Source of the DNA: Peromyscus leucopus
Lineage: Eukaryota > Chordata > Mammalia > Rodentia > Cricetidae
Direction: 5' to 3'
NCBI RefSeq assembly: GCF_004664715.2
Contig: NC_051072.1
Location: forward strand, 44,872,142 to 44,936,141
Length of the DNA stretch: 64,000 nucleotides
Part shown: one piece after another, positions 1 through 11,884 of the stretch
Position numbering within the stretch: the stretch's first letter is position 1
How the letters are laid out: each line of letters opens with the position of its first letter
Translations under genes and position numbers: made by a program
Notes under the pieces: model-generated
What the model saw: only the letters and a program-made list of their open reading frames with translations
Database searches by the model: none
What the model was told of the DNA's origin: nothing

Positions 1-738
1 ACCCAGACACAAAGGCAAGTAAGTCAAGTAAATCCTGATGAGAACGGGGGACTTTCTTGGCCAGAGAGCCAAATGTAGTGAGTAGTTTAACAAAGCTCTT
101 CAGTTTTCTTCAAGAACTTCACGAATGAGTCATAAGAAAAACCTGGCTTAATGTCGCCTCTCTCAATCACTCTTCGCCATGTGACCACAGGGTTTGAGCA
201 CGGATAATTCCCTGGGAGCTGGAAACACAAAAGTTAGTGAGGAAAAGACCCTTTGGCGAGGGCAGTGAGACAGACCAACATGCCAACTAACATTCACGAC
301 AACTCAGCATGACGTCCTGACTTCTACAGTGGGTAAATTTAGGGTGGAGGCAAGGGCACTCGGGGAATCCATAGACCACATGGCGAGCAGTAACAAGTGA
401 GGGGGAGATCCACAGAAGCAGAATTCTCTGGCACTAATACTGTGGTTCGAGTGCCCTGGGAAGGAGACTCCGAGACAGGTTATCGTCTGTGCTGTTTGTT
501 AGGAAAGGAGAATCAAGGAGATGAAGTTAGTCTGTGAGAGCAGCATGGCAGCCTCACCAGTGCCCTGGGCTGCAGGGTGGACGCGCACTGCCGTGGTCTC
601 ACTTCCGGCGGGAGCAGTCAGACCTGCTGCGCTTCACCTCAGTCGTCCTTGGATGTGGGCTGCTTCTGGAAGGATGTGACCTTGGCACAGTTGAAGGCTG
701 TCGTTATTTTCACTCCTAGCACAGAGACGGCACATCTG

Positions 739-740
<2 letters not shown>
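1..740. other. Intergenic sequence, no recognisable feature
   Basis: I see no SINE, LTR, exon-like structure or RNA gene here. The short reading frames at the right end run into the adjacent CT/TG microsatellite and look random. Confidence 0.5.
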
Positions 741-743
<3 letters not shown>

Positions 744-799
<56 letters not shown>

Positions 800-831
800 T
801 GTGTGTGTCTGTGTGTCTGTGTGTGTGTGTG
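744..831. repeat. (CT)n(TG)n compound microsatellite
   Basis: An uninterrupted CT run passes directly into a TG run with a few TCTG interruptions. Reading frames through it give only Ser-Leu or Cys-Val repeats. Confidence 0.95.
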
Positions 832-1058
832 CAGGCCAGAGGTCAGTACTGGGTCTTGTTTTTGAGGCACTGTTTTTTGAGACCATCTTTCACTGGGCGA
901 AACTGGCTGGCCGGTGAACCTCAGAGATCTGCCTGACTCTGTTTGCCCAGTCACATCACACCTAGCTTTCTTTGGGGGTTTAGTTCTAGGGACTGAACTC
1001 AGACACTGGTACCTGAACAGTTAAGTACTGTAGCAACTGAGCCGTCTCCAGCCTGGGC
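832..1058 (-). repeat. B4-like SINE, degenerate, antisense
   Basis: Starts with GCAGGCCAGAGGTCAGTACT and ends with the antisense tRNA-like head (AACTGAGCCGTCTCCAGCC). The middle has the 'actggctggcc...agagatctgcctg' block typical of antisense B4/RSINE elements. The TG microsatellite on its left is probably its expanded tail. The family name is from memory and tentative. Confidence 0.6.
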
Positions 1059-1476
1059 CTCTCCTTCTAAGAAAGGAATGGTTAATGGAAAAACGACGCT
1101 CCTAACTTTGGACACTAGACTGGGTGGGGGCTGCAATCAGTTCTCAGGCACAGCTTCTCTATCGCCTGTTCTAGAAGTCCCTGGACCCCAGCTAGCATCT
1201 CTCCTGGTTAGGGGGATTTACCACACAGACTTACTCCTAAAGGGACTGAGGTCTTGGTCTTCACGATTCTTCTCAGGTTGGGGGTGCTTCTCTAGTCTGC
1301 CTCCTGCACAGTGTGCCAGGGAATGACAAGCAGTGTCCAAGAAGGTCATCTAGGTTCCACGGGGCATGCTCACTTATCCTCGGTCCCATCAGTCTCCAAC
1401 GACCAGGGCTAATGATCCCTTAACACGGGGTGCTTGACGTGCTCAGGGGCAGCCTGATTATGGTGCAGTGGGAGCC

Positions 1477-1634
1477 TTTTTTTTTTTTTTTTTTTTTTTT
1501 TTTGAGACAGGCTCTCACTCTATATCCCTGGCTGTCCTAGAACTCACTTGCTAGACCATGCTGGCCTCGAACTCACAGAGATTTGCCTACCTCTGGGTGC
1601 TGGTATTACAGGTGTATGCCACCGCACCCCACCT
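1477..1634 (-). repeat. B1 SINE, antisense
   Basis: A poly-T tract is followed by GAGACAGGCTCTCACTCTAT and the antisense 7SL-derived B1 body, ending at CACCGCACCCCACCTC. A probable diverged target-site duplication is CAGTGGGAGCC on the left and CAATGGGAGTC on the right. Confidence 0.85.
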
Positions 1635-2098
1635 CAATGGGAGTCTTATTGTGTTCCTGGGGGTAGGGGTATACTCCCTTTCTGAAGCTCAGACTCCCCA
1701 GCTCTGAAATGTAATGGAGAGAGGTGGCAGAAATCCTCCATCCAGAGTGAGGGCAAGTATCCCTGCTTCAGTCCTGTGGTTCACAGTCCATAAATTCTTT
1801 CTGTTAGGTACATCACACCCCGGAGGATGATGTCCCTTCTTGCATAGCATTGACTCTGAACTGGTGCTTCAGCATATTTTCAGCAAATTTGTCCAATTCT
1901 GTCCAGCAGCTTCTGCTTCGTGTGTGTGGTAACACCAGGGGAACTCCTGGCATGGGTAGGTAAAGTGAGCTCCTGGTCTGATGGATTTTAGGTGGGATCC
2001 CATGTTAATGGATCAAATACTCCATAAGCTCTTGGAGGGTAATGATTTGGTAGGCAGGGAAATCTAACATATAGCCTGGATATGTGTCAGAAATTTTT

Positions 2099-2271
2099 GT
2101 TTGCTTTTGTTTTTTTTTTTTTTTTCTGAGACAGGGTTTCTCTGTGTAACTGCCCTGGCTGTCCTGGAACTTGCTCTGTAGCCCAGGCTGGCCTCGAACT
2201 CACAGAGATCCGCCTGCCTCTGCCTCCCACCGAATGCTGGGATTAAAGGCGAGCACCACCACTGCCTGGCC
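2099..2271 (-). repeat. B1 SINE, antisense, with target-site duplication
   Basis: Poly-T, then GAGACAGGGTTTCTCTGTGT and an almost intact antisense B1 ending in the antisense GCCAGGCAGTGG head. It is flanked by TGTCAGAAATTTTT at 2085-2098 and TGTCAGAAAATATTT from 2272. Confidence 0.9.
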
Positions 2272-2294
2272 TGTCAGAAAATATTTAAGGTATG

Positions 2295-2480
2295 TTTTTT
2301 CATTATATGTTTATTCATGTGTCTGTGTGACTATTAGTGTAAGAGAGGCCGGAGTCATCTGACCCTCTGGAATTGGAATTACAGACAGTTGTGAGCCACC
2401 TTGTGGGTGCTGGGAACCAAACTGAGGTCCTCTGAAAGAACAGCAAGTGCTCTTAGCTGCTAAGCCATCTCTCCAGCCCC
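2295..2480 (-). repeat. B2/B3 SINE, antisense
   Basis: Carries TTGTGAGCCACCTTGTGGGT, then GAACCAAACTGAGGTCCTCT and the antisense tRNA-derived head GCTAAGCCATCTCTCCAGCC at the right end. The tail side is degenerate. Confidence 0.85.
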
Positions 2481-5280
2481 TCCATCAGAAGAGCGTTGAT
2501 CACAGGGACCCATTAGATTTAGCCGCTCACCAAGCGACAGTTTGGTCTCTTCTTTGGCATAAGGGGGCAGGGCTGTGAGCCGCAGTGGTGGCACAGTGGC
2601 CTGCATTTTCACTGTGGCTCTCTCTGTATTTGCACACAACATGGCAGCAGGGCGTGGTGGAGGACACGGGCTGACAGACATCAACTGGCCGAGTCACGTG
2701 GTTTCGGTGAGTCTTTCCTGGTGGGTGTCAGTGGGTGATACAGAGAGCCTCACACTCTGTGGACACTCTCACAGGGCTATACACAAATACATGTGCTCCT
2801 CAGTGAAATCAGGGCTTCCCACTCTAACTTCCAGACATCATGGTTCAGATTTTCCCGACGAGTCTTCAGACAGCTTGCCTAGGAAGCCTGTCATTAATGG
2901 CAGCAGAATCAAGTGCCAGAATTCCTCCCGACAGTTTCAGGAGGAAAAGAAGAAACGATTTTAGCTTATTTTTTAGAAAAGGTTTGTGATTTATTTTCAT
3001 CCGTCCTCAAATACCCTAAGGCCTCTCTCCCTGCTCTTCTTATCTTTGTAGACTATCAGACAATGTTATTACGTCTGATTTGGGGATGTAGAACTTGCCA
3101 GGGCAGAGAAAATGTTACATCCTAAGGGTTAATATCTGTTATAAGAATGTGAGTGGAAAGTAAGCCCTTCCCACACTGTCCATATTTTCATATGAACTTT
3201 TGGGACATTCCAAAAATATTATGTATTAACTTTACATTTTTTTTTTATAAAGGAGGCAGAGTTTTGACAAACTACTCTCACTTTTCTAGTGATGATGATG
3301 AGTCTTGTACTCTCCCTGATAGTAAAAGATGAGAAAGTGAGAAAGTGTTCTTATACATCTTGTTTGCTGAGAGCAGGCCTCTCCCGGCCCCACCCTGTAC
3401 ATGAGCAGAGGGCTGTTTCTGAAGCATGCAACGGAAGTGTTTTCTCAATAAAGGGTGTTATTAGGAAGAAGTTCTTCCAGCGGTGAGCTCTCCCATGGTA
3501 GCTCCATGTTAATTTAGTACCTTACAAACTGTGGTGTTCAGAGGAAAGGTAAAAGCACGATGCACCGTGACTTCTGAGTGCCGAAGGCCATCTCTCCCAG
3601 ATGATCGTATTTCTACGTACAACTGAAATATATTGACATTAGAAGAAGGCCCAGGCACCAGCACCTCAGCACTGCAATTAAACACATATCAAGGAGAAAA
3701 ATAAATAATAATGCGAAGTGTTCTTTGCTTTAGTGGGGATGTAAAGAGCTGTTTGTACTCGCACATTTCATTCAAGGCTGAAGGGGGCATTGTATGTATG
3801 TTTGTAGTAGCAGCTTTCTAGACAAGCACTCTACCAGCTGCTCTCCCTAAAACACGTTTTCTAGCAGTATTTTGCTTCTTTCATAGGAGAGCGTGATCTT
3901 TTTGTTTTGTCCCCAACCTTCTTGTTTCTCTCTGGAACTCGTTTAAAAGTCTTTCTCATCCTTCTGGGTCTGCTTCACATTCAGACACAGCGGGGGAGGG
4001 GGGGGGCAGAGTGAGGCCCAAGGACATAGAAGGAAGGATCCAGTTGAAACGGGAAGACCAGCACTTGGGATGAGCATCGCTGTGTTTTCCTCAGTTGCAT
4101 CGTGCATCAAGTACTCTGCCTGTTTACACCCCTTCGTTAGGAACTGTCCCCGGAAGCAATTTTAGTTCAAGAATTTGAGTCCCAAGAAGATCTGTGAATG
4201 CAGTCATTTGAAACTTATCTCATTAGATACCACTGAATTGTGACTAGAATTACCATTTTCTCAAGTGAGAGCAAACAATGAAACATTTATTCCCTCTTTA
4301 AGTAAGCTTGGTTAACGAGAACGTTTTTCTAAGGAAGAATTTCATCAATTAAATGAGGAAGGGTGACAGGATTAGAAAGTAATTTGAAATACCTATTGCA
4401 GGCAAAGATCATCAATCCTGTAGCTAAAAGGCTGGTGGGAGAGTCTTCCAGCAGAGATCAGGCTGTGACACACGGGCTTTCTGATTAATCCTAGCGTTCT
4501 GAGAGCAGAACAGCCAGGCACTGTGGCTTCCCTCGTGGGAGGGAAGAGAAGGCTCACAGCACCCCATGTGAAATGTTCTTTCAGTCACAATTAAAAAAAA
4601 ACAACAACAAAAAACTGAACTTGAATCTAATCGAGCCATTAGAAGCTTCCATTCATAAAAAAAAAAAAACAAAGAACTAAACAAAACAAAACAAAAACAA
4701 ACCCCACAGGAAATAGAGGCAGGCAGAGAGATTGTTGTAAAGTGTGGGCCCTCTCTAGGCAACTCACCTGACCTCTGCAGTCAGTCAGTGGCAGGATGTG
4801 GCCAGCAGGGCGGTGCTAGAGGGCCAGAGAGGCTCAGGAGATGAATGGCATTGGGGGACCCAAATCTGACCACGCAGATAGGAAAGACTGGGTTATTTAA
4901 ATAGCTGAAAGCTGTATTGGACAGTGGATTTTACATGACACCCAGACATTATTGTTAATTATTTTGGGTGATGACATTGCCACTGTGGATTAAGATTTTT
5001 TTTTTTTTTTTGAGATTCCAAGATCAGCTTTATAAGGTGAGATGACTTGGTGTCCAGGATCTAGCTTGGAAAAGATTGGCAGTGGCAAAAAGTGGCAAAT
5101 GAAGCCAGTGTGGCAAAAACTTTATCCCCATATAACGATGCTTCCGTGTAGCTGCCATCAAGGTGGCAGCCATCTGGAGCTCGACTGCTCGTTTTGCTTC
5201 ACCTGTGTGTGCTTGGGTTTTTTTCTTTTTTACAGTAAATATGCAGGAATAGGGGAAAGGAGGAAGCTGCAAAAAAGGGC
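2481..5280. other. Mostly unique intergenic sequence
   Basis: No gene is supported. There is a T-tract near 3240, an A/C-rich block at 4590-4700 and a T-tract at 4997-5011, but no clear young repeat. Open frames (for example 2575-2964 and 5042-5293) show no family resemblance and no splice-site context. Confidence 0.5.
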
Positions 5281-5287
5281 CTGGGGA

Positions 5288-5380
5288 CAGTGAGACATTG
5301 GCACACAGGCAGCCGAGGTGGGAGGTCTCTACTTTAAGACCAGCCTCACTAGGTGGTGAGACCCTGCCTCAAAAAAAAGG
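5288..5380 (+). repeat. Old B1-like monomer fragment
   Basis: Reads as a diverged B1 (GGCAGCCGAGGTGGGAGGTC ... GAGACCCTGCCTCAAAAAAAA). It is short and has no visible target-site duplication. Confidence 0.5.
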
Positions 5381-5507
5381 TCTTCTAGAATGACAGGATG
5401 TGTAAACACAAATCATGCCTAGAAACTGAAGCTCAGGGTGCTTTTGCTTCTTATAGACATCCAGAGGCTTACATACCAATTATGGAAGACAGCCATTCAG
5501 TGAACAA

Positions 5508-5512
<5 letters not shown>

Positions 5513-5559
<47 letters not shown>
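5513..5559. repeat. (TG)n microsatellite
   Basis: Uninterrupted GT dinucleotides for about 47 bases. Confidence 0.97.
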
Positions 5560-5560
<1 letters not shown>

Positions 5561-5561
<1 letters not shown>

Positions 5562-6880
5562 CTAGTTTCCTAAACAACAGGCAGTAAATCTAGCCTTTAG
5601 CAAAACAGCAAGATTACTCTCTAGCCAGGATAGGTTCCTAGACAGACAATCCACATGCAATTTATGAGATAAATGTTTTTCATAGCACCACATTTTAAAC
5701 CTCAGATGCCATCATTTATAGACAACAGTTTGAAAAAAGAAAAACAAGCAGCTAAAAATAACCATTAAGAACCATTGCCAATGTAAACACAAAGGGTAGG
5801 GATATAACCTCGAACAGATGTCTTATTAATTCACAGTAATTGTACAGATGGAGACTCAAATGTACCAAACCAGCTGAGAACTGGTTTGGTACCTTGTTGA
5901 CATTCCAAAATGCCAGATCCCTGAGAATTAAAAGACTGAGATTCATCCCTCCCTTGCCGCTGACGTAGTCCGTGACCTTGGGCATGTTCGTTCATTTCTC
6001 TTGGCCTGGTTCCTGTTCATGTTGTCTGTGCCTAATTCTTTCCATCTACTTACCTTGGAAATGGTAAGGACAAGTGAAAAAACACCAGTGGAATGCTCTA
6101 AGGTACTCGGGAACAAAAATATTTTTTCAGGACTACAACATATTACGCTCTTATTTTGACAGAGAACCCCGTTAAGTTTTTGAATGGCAGATGACAAACC
6201 GACTTTATAATCATTAACAAACACTATGTGGGTAACATTTGCGAGCGAGGAACACTGCACACGTAACTTTTTAATTACACTCAGATTCAGTTCACCTTTA
6301 AACCTCACAGGTTCGCCAGGAAGGCTCCATAAGCTGCAATTAAATACAGAAGATTTGCAAAATCTCAGCCCTTCACCCAAAGGTCTAGAATGAAGGATTG
6401 GAGAGCCTTGTGTTCTCATTGGATGTGACTGTTATAGGTTCTGATTTTAATTGCGATAACCACCTGGGAGGAGAATAGGTTAAAATTAGTAATTGCTTTA
6501 ATTTTAGTTCTTGAACAAAATTACTTTCTAATCTCCCATTGGGTAGGAACAGTAAAAAAAAAAAAAAAAATTAAAATGTGCAGAGCAGATTCATTCTTCA
6601 CCCGGAGTCACTACCAGACATAAAACATATCACAAAGGCATTTTAGTATGTCAACAATTCATTCTGAGTATTGGCATCTGACAAGGCACAAATAAACGGT
6701 TTTTAGTTTAAGTGGGAGAGATTTAAAAATAATTGGCTCCCTGTCCCCACACACATTTCAGCTTCTACCTGTTCAGTCCACATTCCAGGGTATTTAGGAG
6801 AGATCAGTCACTTGCCTAGAGCCTCCCATGCTTCCTCAGTGTCCAGGCCCATCCTGCAGCCTGCCAGCTGCCTTCACCAG
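5561..6880. other. Unique intergenic sequence
   Basis: AT-rich, with an A-tract near 6556-6572. The antisense reading frame at 5943-6419 (158 codons) is the longest here. It has no recognisable domain, no promoter context and no splice signals, so I treat it as random. Confidence 0.5.
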
Positions 6881-6889
6881 CAACATCAC

Positions 6890-7260
6890 GGCCTGTCGCA
6901 AATGCGCTTTTCCCCTGTTTCTCAAACTTGCAAATTTATTCTTTGCACTTGCTATTTCTTCCAATGTGATTATTCTTCCTGCACCTCGCTCCTTTTTACC
7001 ACCCAGGCCTCAGCTCAGATGTCCCTTCTTCAAAGGGGCCTCCCGTAGCCTGCATAGAAAGCAGTCCCCATTCTCTATCAGATCACCCCATTATGACATC
7101 ACAGCATTTATAACTTTCCGATCTTGTTGATGTCTTTGGTGCCTTGAATGCTTCCCTTCTCCTGGCAGAGGTATTATTTCTTGTTTAACCCTGCTCGTGG
7201 CATGTTTCTATTAAAATATCCCAAGTATTCAATCCATTTATTCAAACCCTCTGTCCCTGC
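6890..7260 (+). repeat. Ancient LINE-2 (L2) 3' remnant
   Basis: The order of blocks resembles the L2 3' region: CTCAGCTCAGATGTCCCTTC with the following 'aaaggggcctcccgtag', then TCTATCAGATCACCCCATTA, a 'gcatttataactttcc' block and an 'aatgcttcc' block. It is strongly diverged, as expected for an ancient mammalian element, and short frames through it are incidental. Confidence 0.65.
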
Positions 7261-7633
7261 TTATTCTCCAGAATGATCTTTGATTTTTTTTTTTAAGAGT
7301 CTAATGTTGAAACCTCCAAGAAAGAAGAGGGCTGAGACTTGAGTCCCATCCTGACACAGCCCTTGTCCTGGAGTCCTAGAGTCTTCTGGCTTGACCCCTA
7401 GCAGGGACAGTAGATGCTTCCGTAGTGTTCAGGTCAAAAACATAACCACCTGGCTCTTAGCAAGTTTGGCTTCCAATGACAGCTGAAGACCAGCAACTCT
7501 GCAGGCATCTTCCAGGACCCTAGCACCGGAATGGAGCTGCTGCAAAATCCAGCCTCCTGAATTAACAACTACCAGATTCTCTGCCTTTCCAGGATGAGGC
7601 AGCCATTGTTGGACTGCCCAGACTGCAACCCGA

Positions 7634-7656
7634 TGTGTGTGTGTGTGTGTGTGTGT
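7634..7656. repeat. Short (GT)n microsatellite
   Basis: About eleven GT units without interruption. Confidence 0.9.
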
Positions 7657-7873
7657 TCTATCAGTTTTGTCCCTTTAGAGTGCTCAGAACTAATACCTGT
7701 GGTGTACTAGGTACCTTTTCTTCCAAGGCTACTACAAAGTCCTGGGAGAAAGAGAAGCTTCCTAAGCAGCCTGTCATTGTAAGGAACAAAATTCTTCAGG
7801 GGAAGAGCTCCAAGGAAGAAGGAAAGTTTTAGGCAAGAGGACAGGCCATTAAATGCTAACAATTCCTTTTTAA

Positions 7874-7875
<2 letters not shown>

Positions 7876-7946
<71 letters not shown>
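7876..7946. repeat. (GA)n microsatellite
   Basis: About 33 GA units ending in AAAG and GAGG variants, giving a long pure purine strand. The antisense frame is only Ser-Leu repeats. Confidence 0.97.
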
Positions 7947-7947
<1 letters not shown>

Positions 7948-8021
7948 AAGGAGGGAGGGAGAAGATTCAATTTGCCTAGTCTATAATTCACTTAGAGGAT
8001 GAAATAGCTTCTATCAGAACT

Positions 8022-8312
8022 GGGAGACAGCTCGGTTGGTATAGCATTCGCTGTGCAATCATGAGGCCTCAAGTTCATTCCCAGAGCTGTGTAAAAACCA
8101 ACCAGGTGCAGTGACACACACCTCGGTTCCCAGCACCCAAAAGGTAGCGACGGACAGGTCGTTGGGCTCATGGATGGCCTGCTCAGCTCACTTGGCAGTT
8201 TCCAGGCTAGTGAAAAACCCTGTCTCAAAACACAAAGTGGGTGGCAATTGAGGAATGGCACGAGAGACACACACATAGGCACAGGCCCATGCACACCCGC
8301 GCGCGCACACAC
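8022..8312 (+). repeat. B4-like SINE, sense
   Basis: Has a tRNA/ID-like head (GACAGCTCGGTTGGTATAGC ... TTCATTCCCAGAGC), a B1-like middle ending GAAAAACCCTGTCTCAAAAC, and a CA/CG-rich tail. This head-middle-tail order is that of B4-type composite SINEs. Confidence 0.7.
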
Positions 8313-8504
8313 CCAGGAACTGGTATTTTACAATTCACGGGCCTTTGACTGTGGGATCGGGTCAACCTAGGCCACGAAGAATCAAAGTCCTGATCTCCCC
8401 TATCTGGCATAGGCCTGAAGGTTTGTTTCCTTGTTAATCCAGTCAGAGGAACTCAAGCTTTCTTTGTAACCACTCCAGCAGCCAGGGAGCCTGTCACTCC
8501 TGTG

Positions 8505-8916
8505 TCTTCATTCATTAGTTCAGTCAATAGGAAATGAGAGCTTACTGGTTCCAGGCCTCTCCTGGGTCCTTTGCAAGACCTTCAGGCTATCGCCTTACCA
8601 GGGTTGAGAGACGTTAAAGTAAACGAGACACCGGTGTCTGTCCCCAGGGAGCTAGCAATCTAATAAGGGTGGCAAAAACAAACAGAAAACGAAAACCCAG
8701 CGAGTGACGAACTCTGAGAGGAGTAGGTCTGGGGTGGTGTTGGGAATGGAGGGGACAGCTTACTCAGTCTAGAACAGACAGATGCTGGGAAGCCCCCCCC
8801 CCCTCGGGGAACTGTGGAGTCTGCACTGAGATCTGAAACTGAGGGCAGTTGACAACAAAATCTGGTGATGCAGAGAACACTGGGTGTGTTCCACGTGGTA
8901 AGTGTGCCACAGTACC

Positions 8917-8947
<31 letters not shown>

Positions 8948-9290
8948 ATGCCGGGTGGTGGTGGTGCACACCTTTAATCCCAGCACTCGGGAGGCAGAGG
9001 CAGGCGGATCTCTGTGAGTTCGAGGCCAGCCTAGGCTACCAAGTGAGTTCCAGGAGAGGCGCAAAGCTATGCAGAGAAACCCTGTCTCGAAAAACCAAAA
9101 AAAAAGTGTGCCACAGTCCATGCGAAGACCAGGAAATGCCAGGGCACACAGAAGGAAGCCTGTTGTTGCTGCAGCCAGGCTGGGGGCAGGGACCTAGCAG
9201 AGGTGACAGCGTAGAAACAGGTAGAGAGAGCAGATCACGAGTGCCCATAAAGCCACGTTGAGAGATTTGGACTTAATCCTGAGGCCGACG
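8505..9290 (-). repeat. Ancient L2-like remnant interrupted by a B1
   Basis: TTCATTCATTAGTTCAGTCA, then GTTCCAGGCCTC and CCCCAGGGAGCTAGCAATCT follow the antisense order of the common mammalian L2 3' region. Past the B1 insertion the match continues weakly (GAGATTTGGACTTAATCCTG). High divergence limits the call. Confidence 0.45.
8914..9104 (+). repeat. B1 SINE with poly-A at both ends, one target-site duplication
   Basis: The body begins GCCGGGTGGTGGTGGTGCAC and ends CCCTGTCTCGAAAAACC plus poly-A, with the cricetid-type GCGCAAAGCTATGCAGAG segment. An A-tract of about 30 bases preceded by ACC lies in front of the head. The whole is flanked by AAGTGTGCCACAGT at 8900-8913 and 9104-9117. Confidence 0.93.
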
Positions 9291-9331
9291 AGGAGGAAGA
9301 GGACGAGGAGGAGGAGGAGGAGGAGGAGGGA
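9287..9331. repeat. (GAG)n-rich purine repeat
   Basis: GAGGAGGAAGAGGACGAGGA followed by repeated GAG units. Confidence 0.9.
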
Positions 9332-9680
9332 GTATCATTATTGCTGTCAGAATTTAGAATGTCCCCACAATGGCTCAAAATTGGAATAACCAAGTAGGGA
9401 GAAAGAAGGAGTCTTTTGGTGGTGGGAAAGCCTTTTTGATGAATTGAGGGAATTCATGTTCATTTCTCTTTCTCCAAACAAGTAGAATTTATATATATAT
9501 ATAGCTGTCAGGGGAGCAAATGCTGATGGTACTAATGATTTCTTTCAAGGTGACACTTCTGTACCATCCCCAGACCACAGTGAGGATGCTTTCATCCAAA
9601 TGTGAAAAACTGCAGTTAGCTTTGCTTTCTTGGAAATGACATTTTACAGACGTTTGTTTCAAGTGCTAGACAAGAAGGCA

Positions 9681-10262
9681 CTATGGTTTAAGTACGCTCA
9701 AAAAGCCCCGGTGTTAAAGACTTGCTCCCTGGATGTGCTATTGGGGGTGGGGGGGGGCGTTGTAGAACCTTTAGGATGTGGGACCTGGAAAGAGGTTTTA
9801 GATCCTGGAGGCATGACCTTAAAGGGGATTGTGGGACACGGGTGTCCTCTCTTTATGTTGCTTCCGACGTGCCTTGAAGTCAGCAGCTTCCTGCAAGACG
9901 TGCTGCTTTGACGGGGTCCAGGGGACTGGACCAAGTGACTATGAGCTGAAACCTATAAAATCAAGGGCTTTCCTGCTTTCTAACGTTTATCATAGGTTGA
10001 AGAGATGCCGCCACACTTAAGAGCACTGGCTGCTTTCTTTGCCAGGGGACTCAAGCTTTAGTCCCAGCACCCACATGGCCGCTCACAACGGTCCATAATT
10101 CCAGTTCCAGGGAATTGACACTGTTTTCTGGGCTCTGTGGGCATTGTGCATGCATGTGGTACACAGAAATGGATGCAAACAAAAACATCAATGCAGGTGA
10201 AATGAAAAATTAAGTTTATTATCTCAGCATTTTGTCATGGTGGTGGAAAGCTGACTAACAGA
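9681..10262 (+). repeat. Rodent interspersed repeat (family not assigned) with nested B3
   Basis: The left part (ATGGTTTAAGTACGCTCAAA ... GGACCTGGAAAGAGG) and right end (TTATCTCAGCATTTTGTCAT ... GCTGACTAACAGAG) look like one older element interrupted near 10003. The same family seems to recur at about 22.9, 34.7, 56.0 and 57.3 kb. I recognise the sequence type as common in rodent genomes but cannot name it safely. Confidence 0.5.
10003..10215 (+). repeat. B3 SINE nested in an older repeat
   Basis: Contains TTAAGAGCACTGGCTGCTTT, CCCAGCACCCACATGGCCGC and ATAATTCCAGTTCCAGGGAA, then a tail rich in 'catgcatgtgg'. This is the B3 order of head, box B region and distinctive 'ccagttccagg' block. Confidence 0.8.
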
Positions 10263-10776
10263 GGGTTCTCTAAAAATGAAACTGTTTTGTTTATTTACAG
10301 ACTGAAGAAATAGAATGGAACAAAACAGCCCTGAGATTCTCTATTCTTTCCATACTCTTCACGAGCATCAGAAGGAAAGAGAGCATTTATGGGACACCTA
10401 CCATGTACTCTCTCTACTGATAACTCATTTAGTCATGAGAAAAGTCTCGTAGTGTTTGCACACTCTTGAAAAGTGACTTCCATGGCACGTGGATCTGTAG
10501 AATGCACAGTTATGCCAGAGACCCCAAACCATTTGTGAAATGTCCTAAAGCACACAAGTACTGGTGAAGACAAGATGGGCAGATACTCAAGGGATAATGA
10601 CCCAAGATGTGCAAGAAGCATTCTATGGAATTATCACTGGAAGGGAGAGCAACATACAGATAATAAAGAAAGAAATGATTTAGAGAGAGAGTGTGTGTGT
10701 GGAGGTGGAGAGGAAAGAAATGGGGAGGGAGGAGCAAGTGAAGCCATCACATCAGCTACAGACGGCAGCGTGGCCC

Positions 10777-10888
10777 AGTGTTCAGATGTGTCAAATCAGC
10801 TCACAGTGTTCAGATGTGTCACATCAGCTCACAGTGTTCAGATGTGTCACACCAGCTCACAGTGTTCAGATGTGTCACATCAGCTCAC
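10777..10888 (+). repeat. 28-bp minisatellite, four tandem copies
   Basis: Four consecutive 28-bp units at 10777-10804, 10805-10832, 10833-10860 and 10861-10888, each starting AGTGTTCAGATGTGTCA and ending CAGCTCAC. Units differ only at one or two positions (CAAATCAG, CACATCAG, CACACCAG, CACATCAG). A partial unit end (TCACATCAGCTAC) lies just upstream near 10746. The unit length is not a multiple of three, so it is not a protein repeat. Confidence 0.97.
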
Positions 10889-10960
10889 AGGGCGAGGACT
10901 CGGGGGCCTCAGTCAGCTGCGAGTGAAGCAAAAACACACTAAATACACCATGCCTATTTC

Positions 10961-10993
10961 TCTCTCCTCTCTCTCTCTCTCCTCTCTCCTCCT

Positions 10994-11052
<59 letters not shown>
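10961..11052. repeat. (CT)n microsatellite
   Basis: Long polypyrimidine run, mostly CT with CTCCTC interruptions at its left end. Confidence 0.97.
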
Positions 11053-11373
11053 TTTTGCTGTCTCTTCTTTACCATGCCTACTTTTCAAGTTCACTAATCT
11101 TTGTTGATTATGAAAAAGTGCAGTTCTTCTCCTTGCAAAAATATGAATGAAAACCAAACAAACCTACCCACAGCCACACCCATCGCCCTTAACATCTTCC
11201 TCTTCACTACTTCTTTTTCAGAATTCTCACTAGCATCTCTCTGACCCTGCTACTTCTTTTTTTTTTAATTCTATACCTATTTCTTTTATTCAAATGATAT
11301 ATTTGTGTATATGAAAATTTAGGCAGGAGTCTTTCTTATAATATATTTTAAATAATTCTTAATGTTGCTGGTT

Positions 11374-11374
<1 letters not shown>

Positions 11375-11419
<45 letters not shown>

Positions 11420-11525
11420 AAGAAACATCATACTATATAGGCTAGGTTGGCCCTGAGTTTGGGATCTTTCTGACTCAGCCTTCCAGGTACTGAGATTATT
11501 GATCAATGCCACCATGCTTGTCTGT
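11375..11525. repeat. (GT)n microsatellite and adjoining old antisense SINE
   Basis: GT repeats at 11375-11417 are followed by a decayed antisense B1-like body (GGCTAGGTTGGCCCTGAGTT ... ACTGAGATTATTGATCAATG ... ACCATGCTTG). Confidence 0.7.
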
Positions 11526-11884
11526 CGGTTACATTTAACTTTGTAATTCTTCCTTGAAAAGAAAAAGAAGAACAACTGTTTGGTCTCTTAGAAATGAAGA
11601 ACTGTAACATACAATTTTATAGAAATTTGACTATGTATCACTTTATTCACAGGTAAACATCAATGTATCCATACTACTGTACGGCACCCTGAACCGGAAA
11701 GAGGTTGTTGAGAAAAGTTTTATACAGAGGCAAAGCTATCAGCAAAAGAGTTGGGATGAGAGAAGATGACTTTGGGGAAACCTTTTTCAAGTCATAAGCA
11801 ACAGTAAATACTGCTGTGTCCTTGGGCTACACAAGTTTCCTATTTCTACGTTCATTGGGACATAATAGTCAGACAAGTTTATGA

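Noticed and set aside
5943..6419. 158-codon antisense frame as a possible gene
   Set aside because: No recognisable domain, no promoter or splice context, and length within chance expectation for 64 kb in six frames.
8769..8969. Reading frame with His and Phe runs
   Set aside because: It is the antisense translation of a B1 and its A-tract.
10777..10888. CRISPR-like repeat array
   Set aside because: The 28-bp units are directly abutting with no spacers, in a rodent genome. It is a minisatellite.
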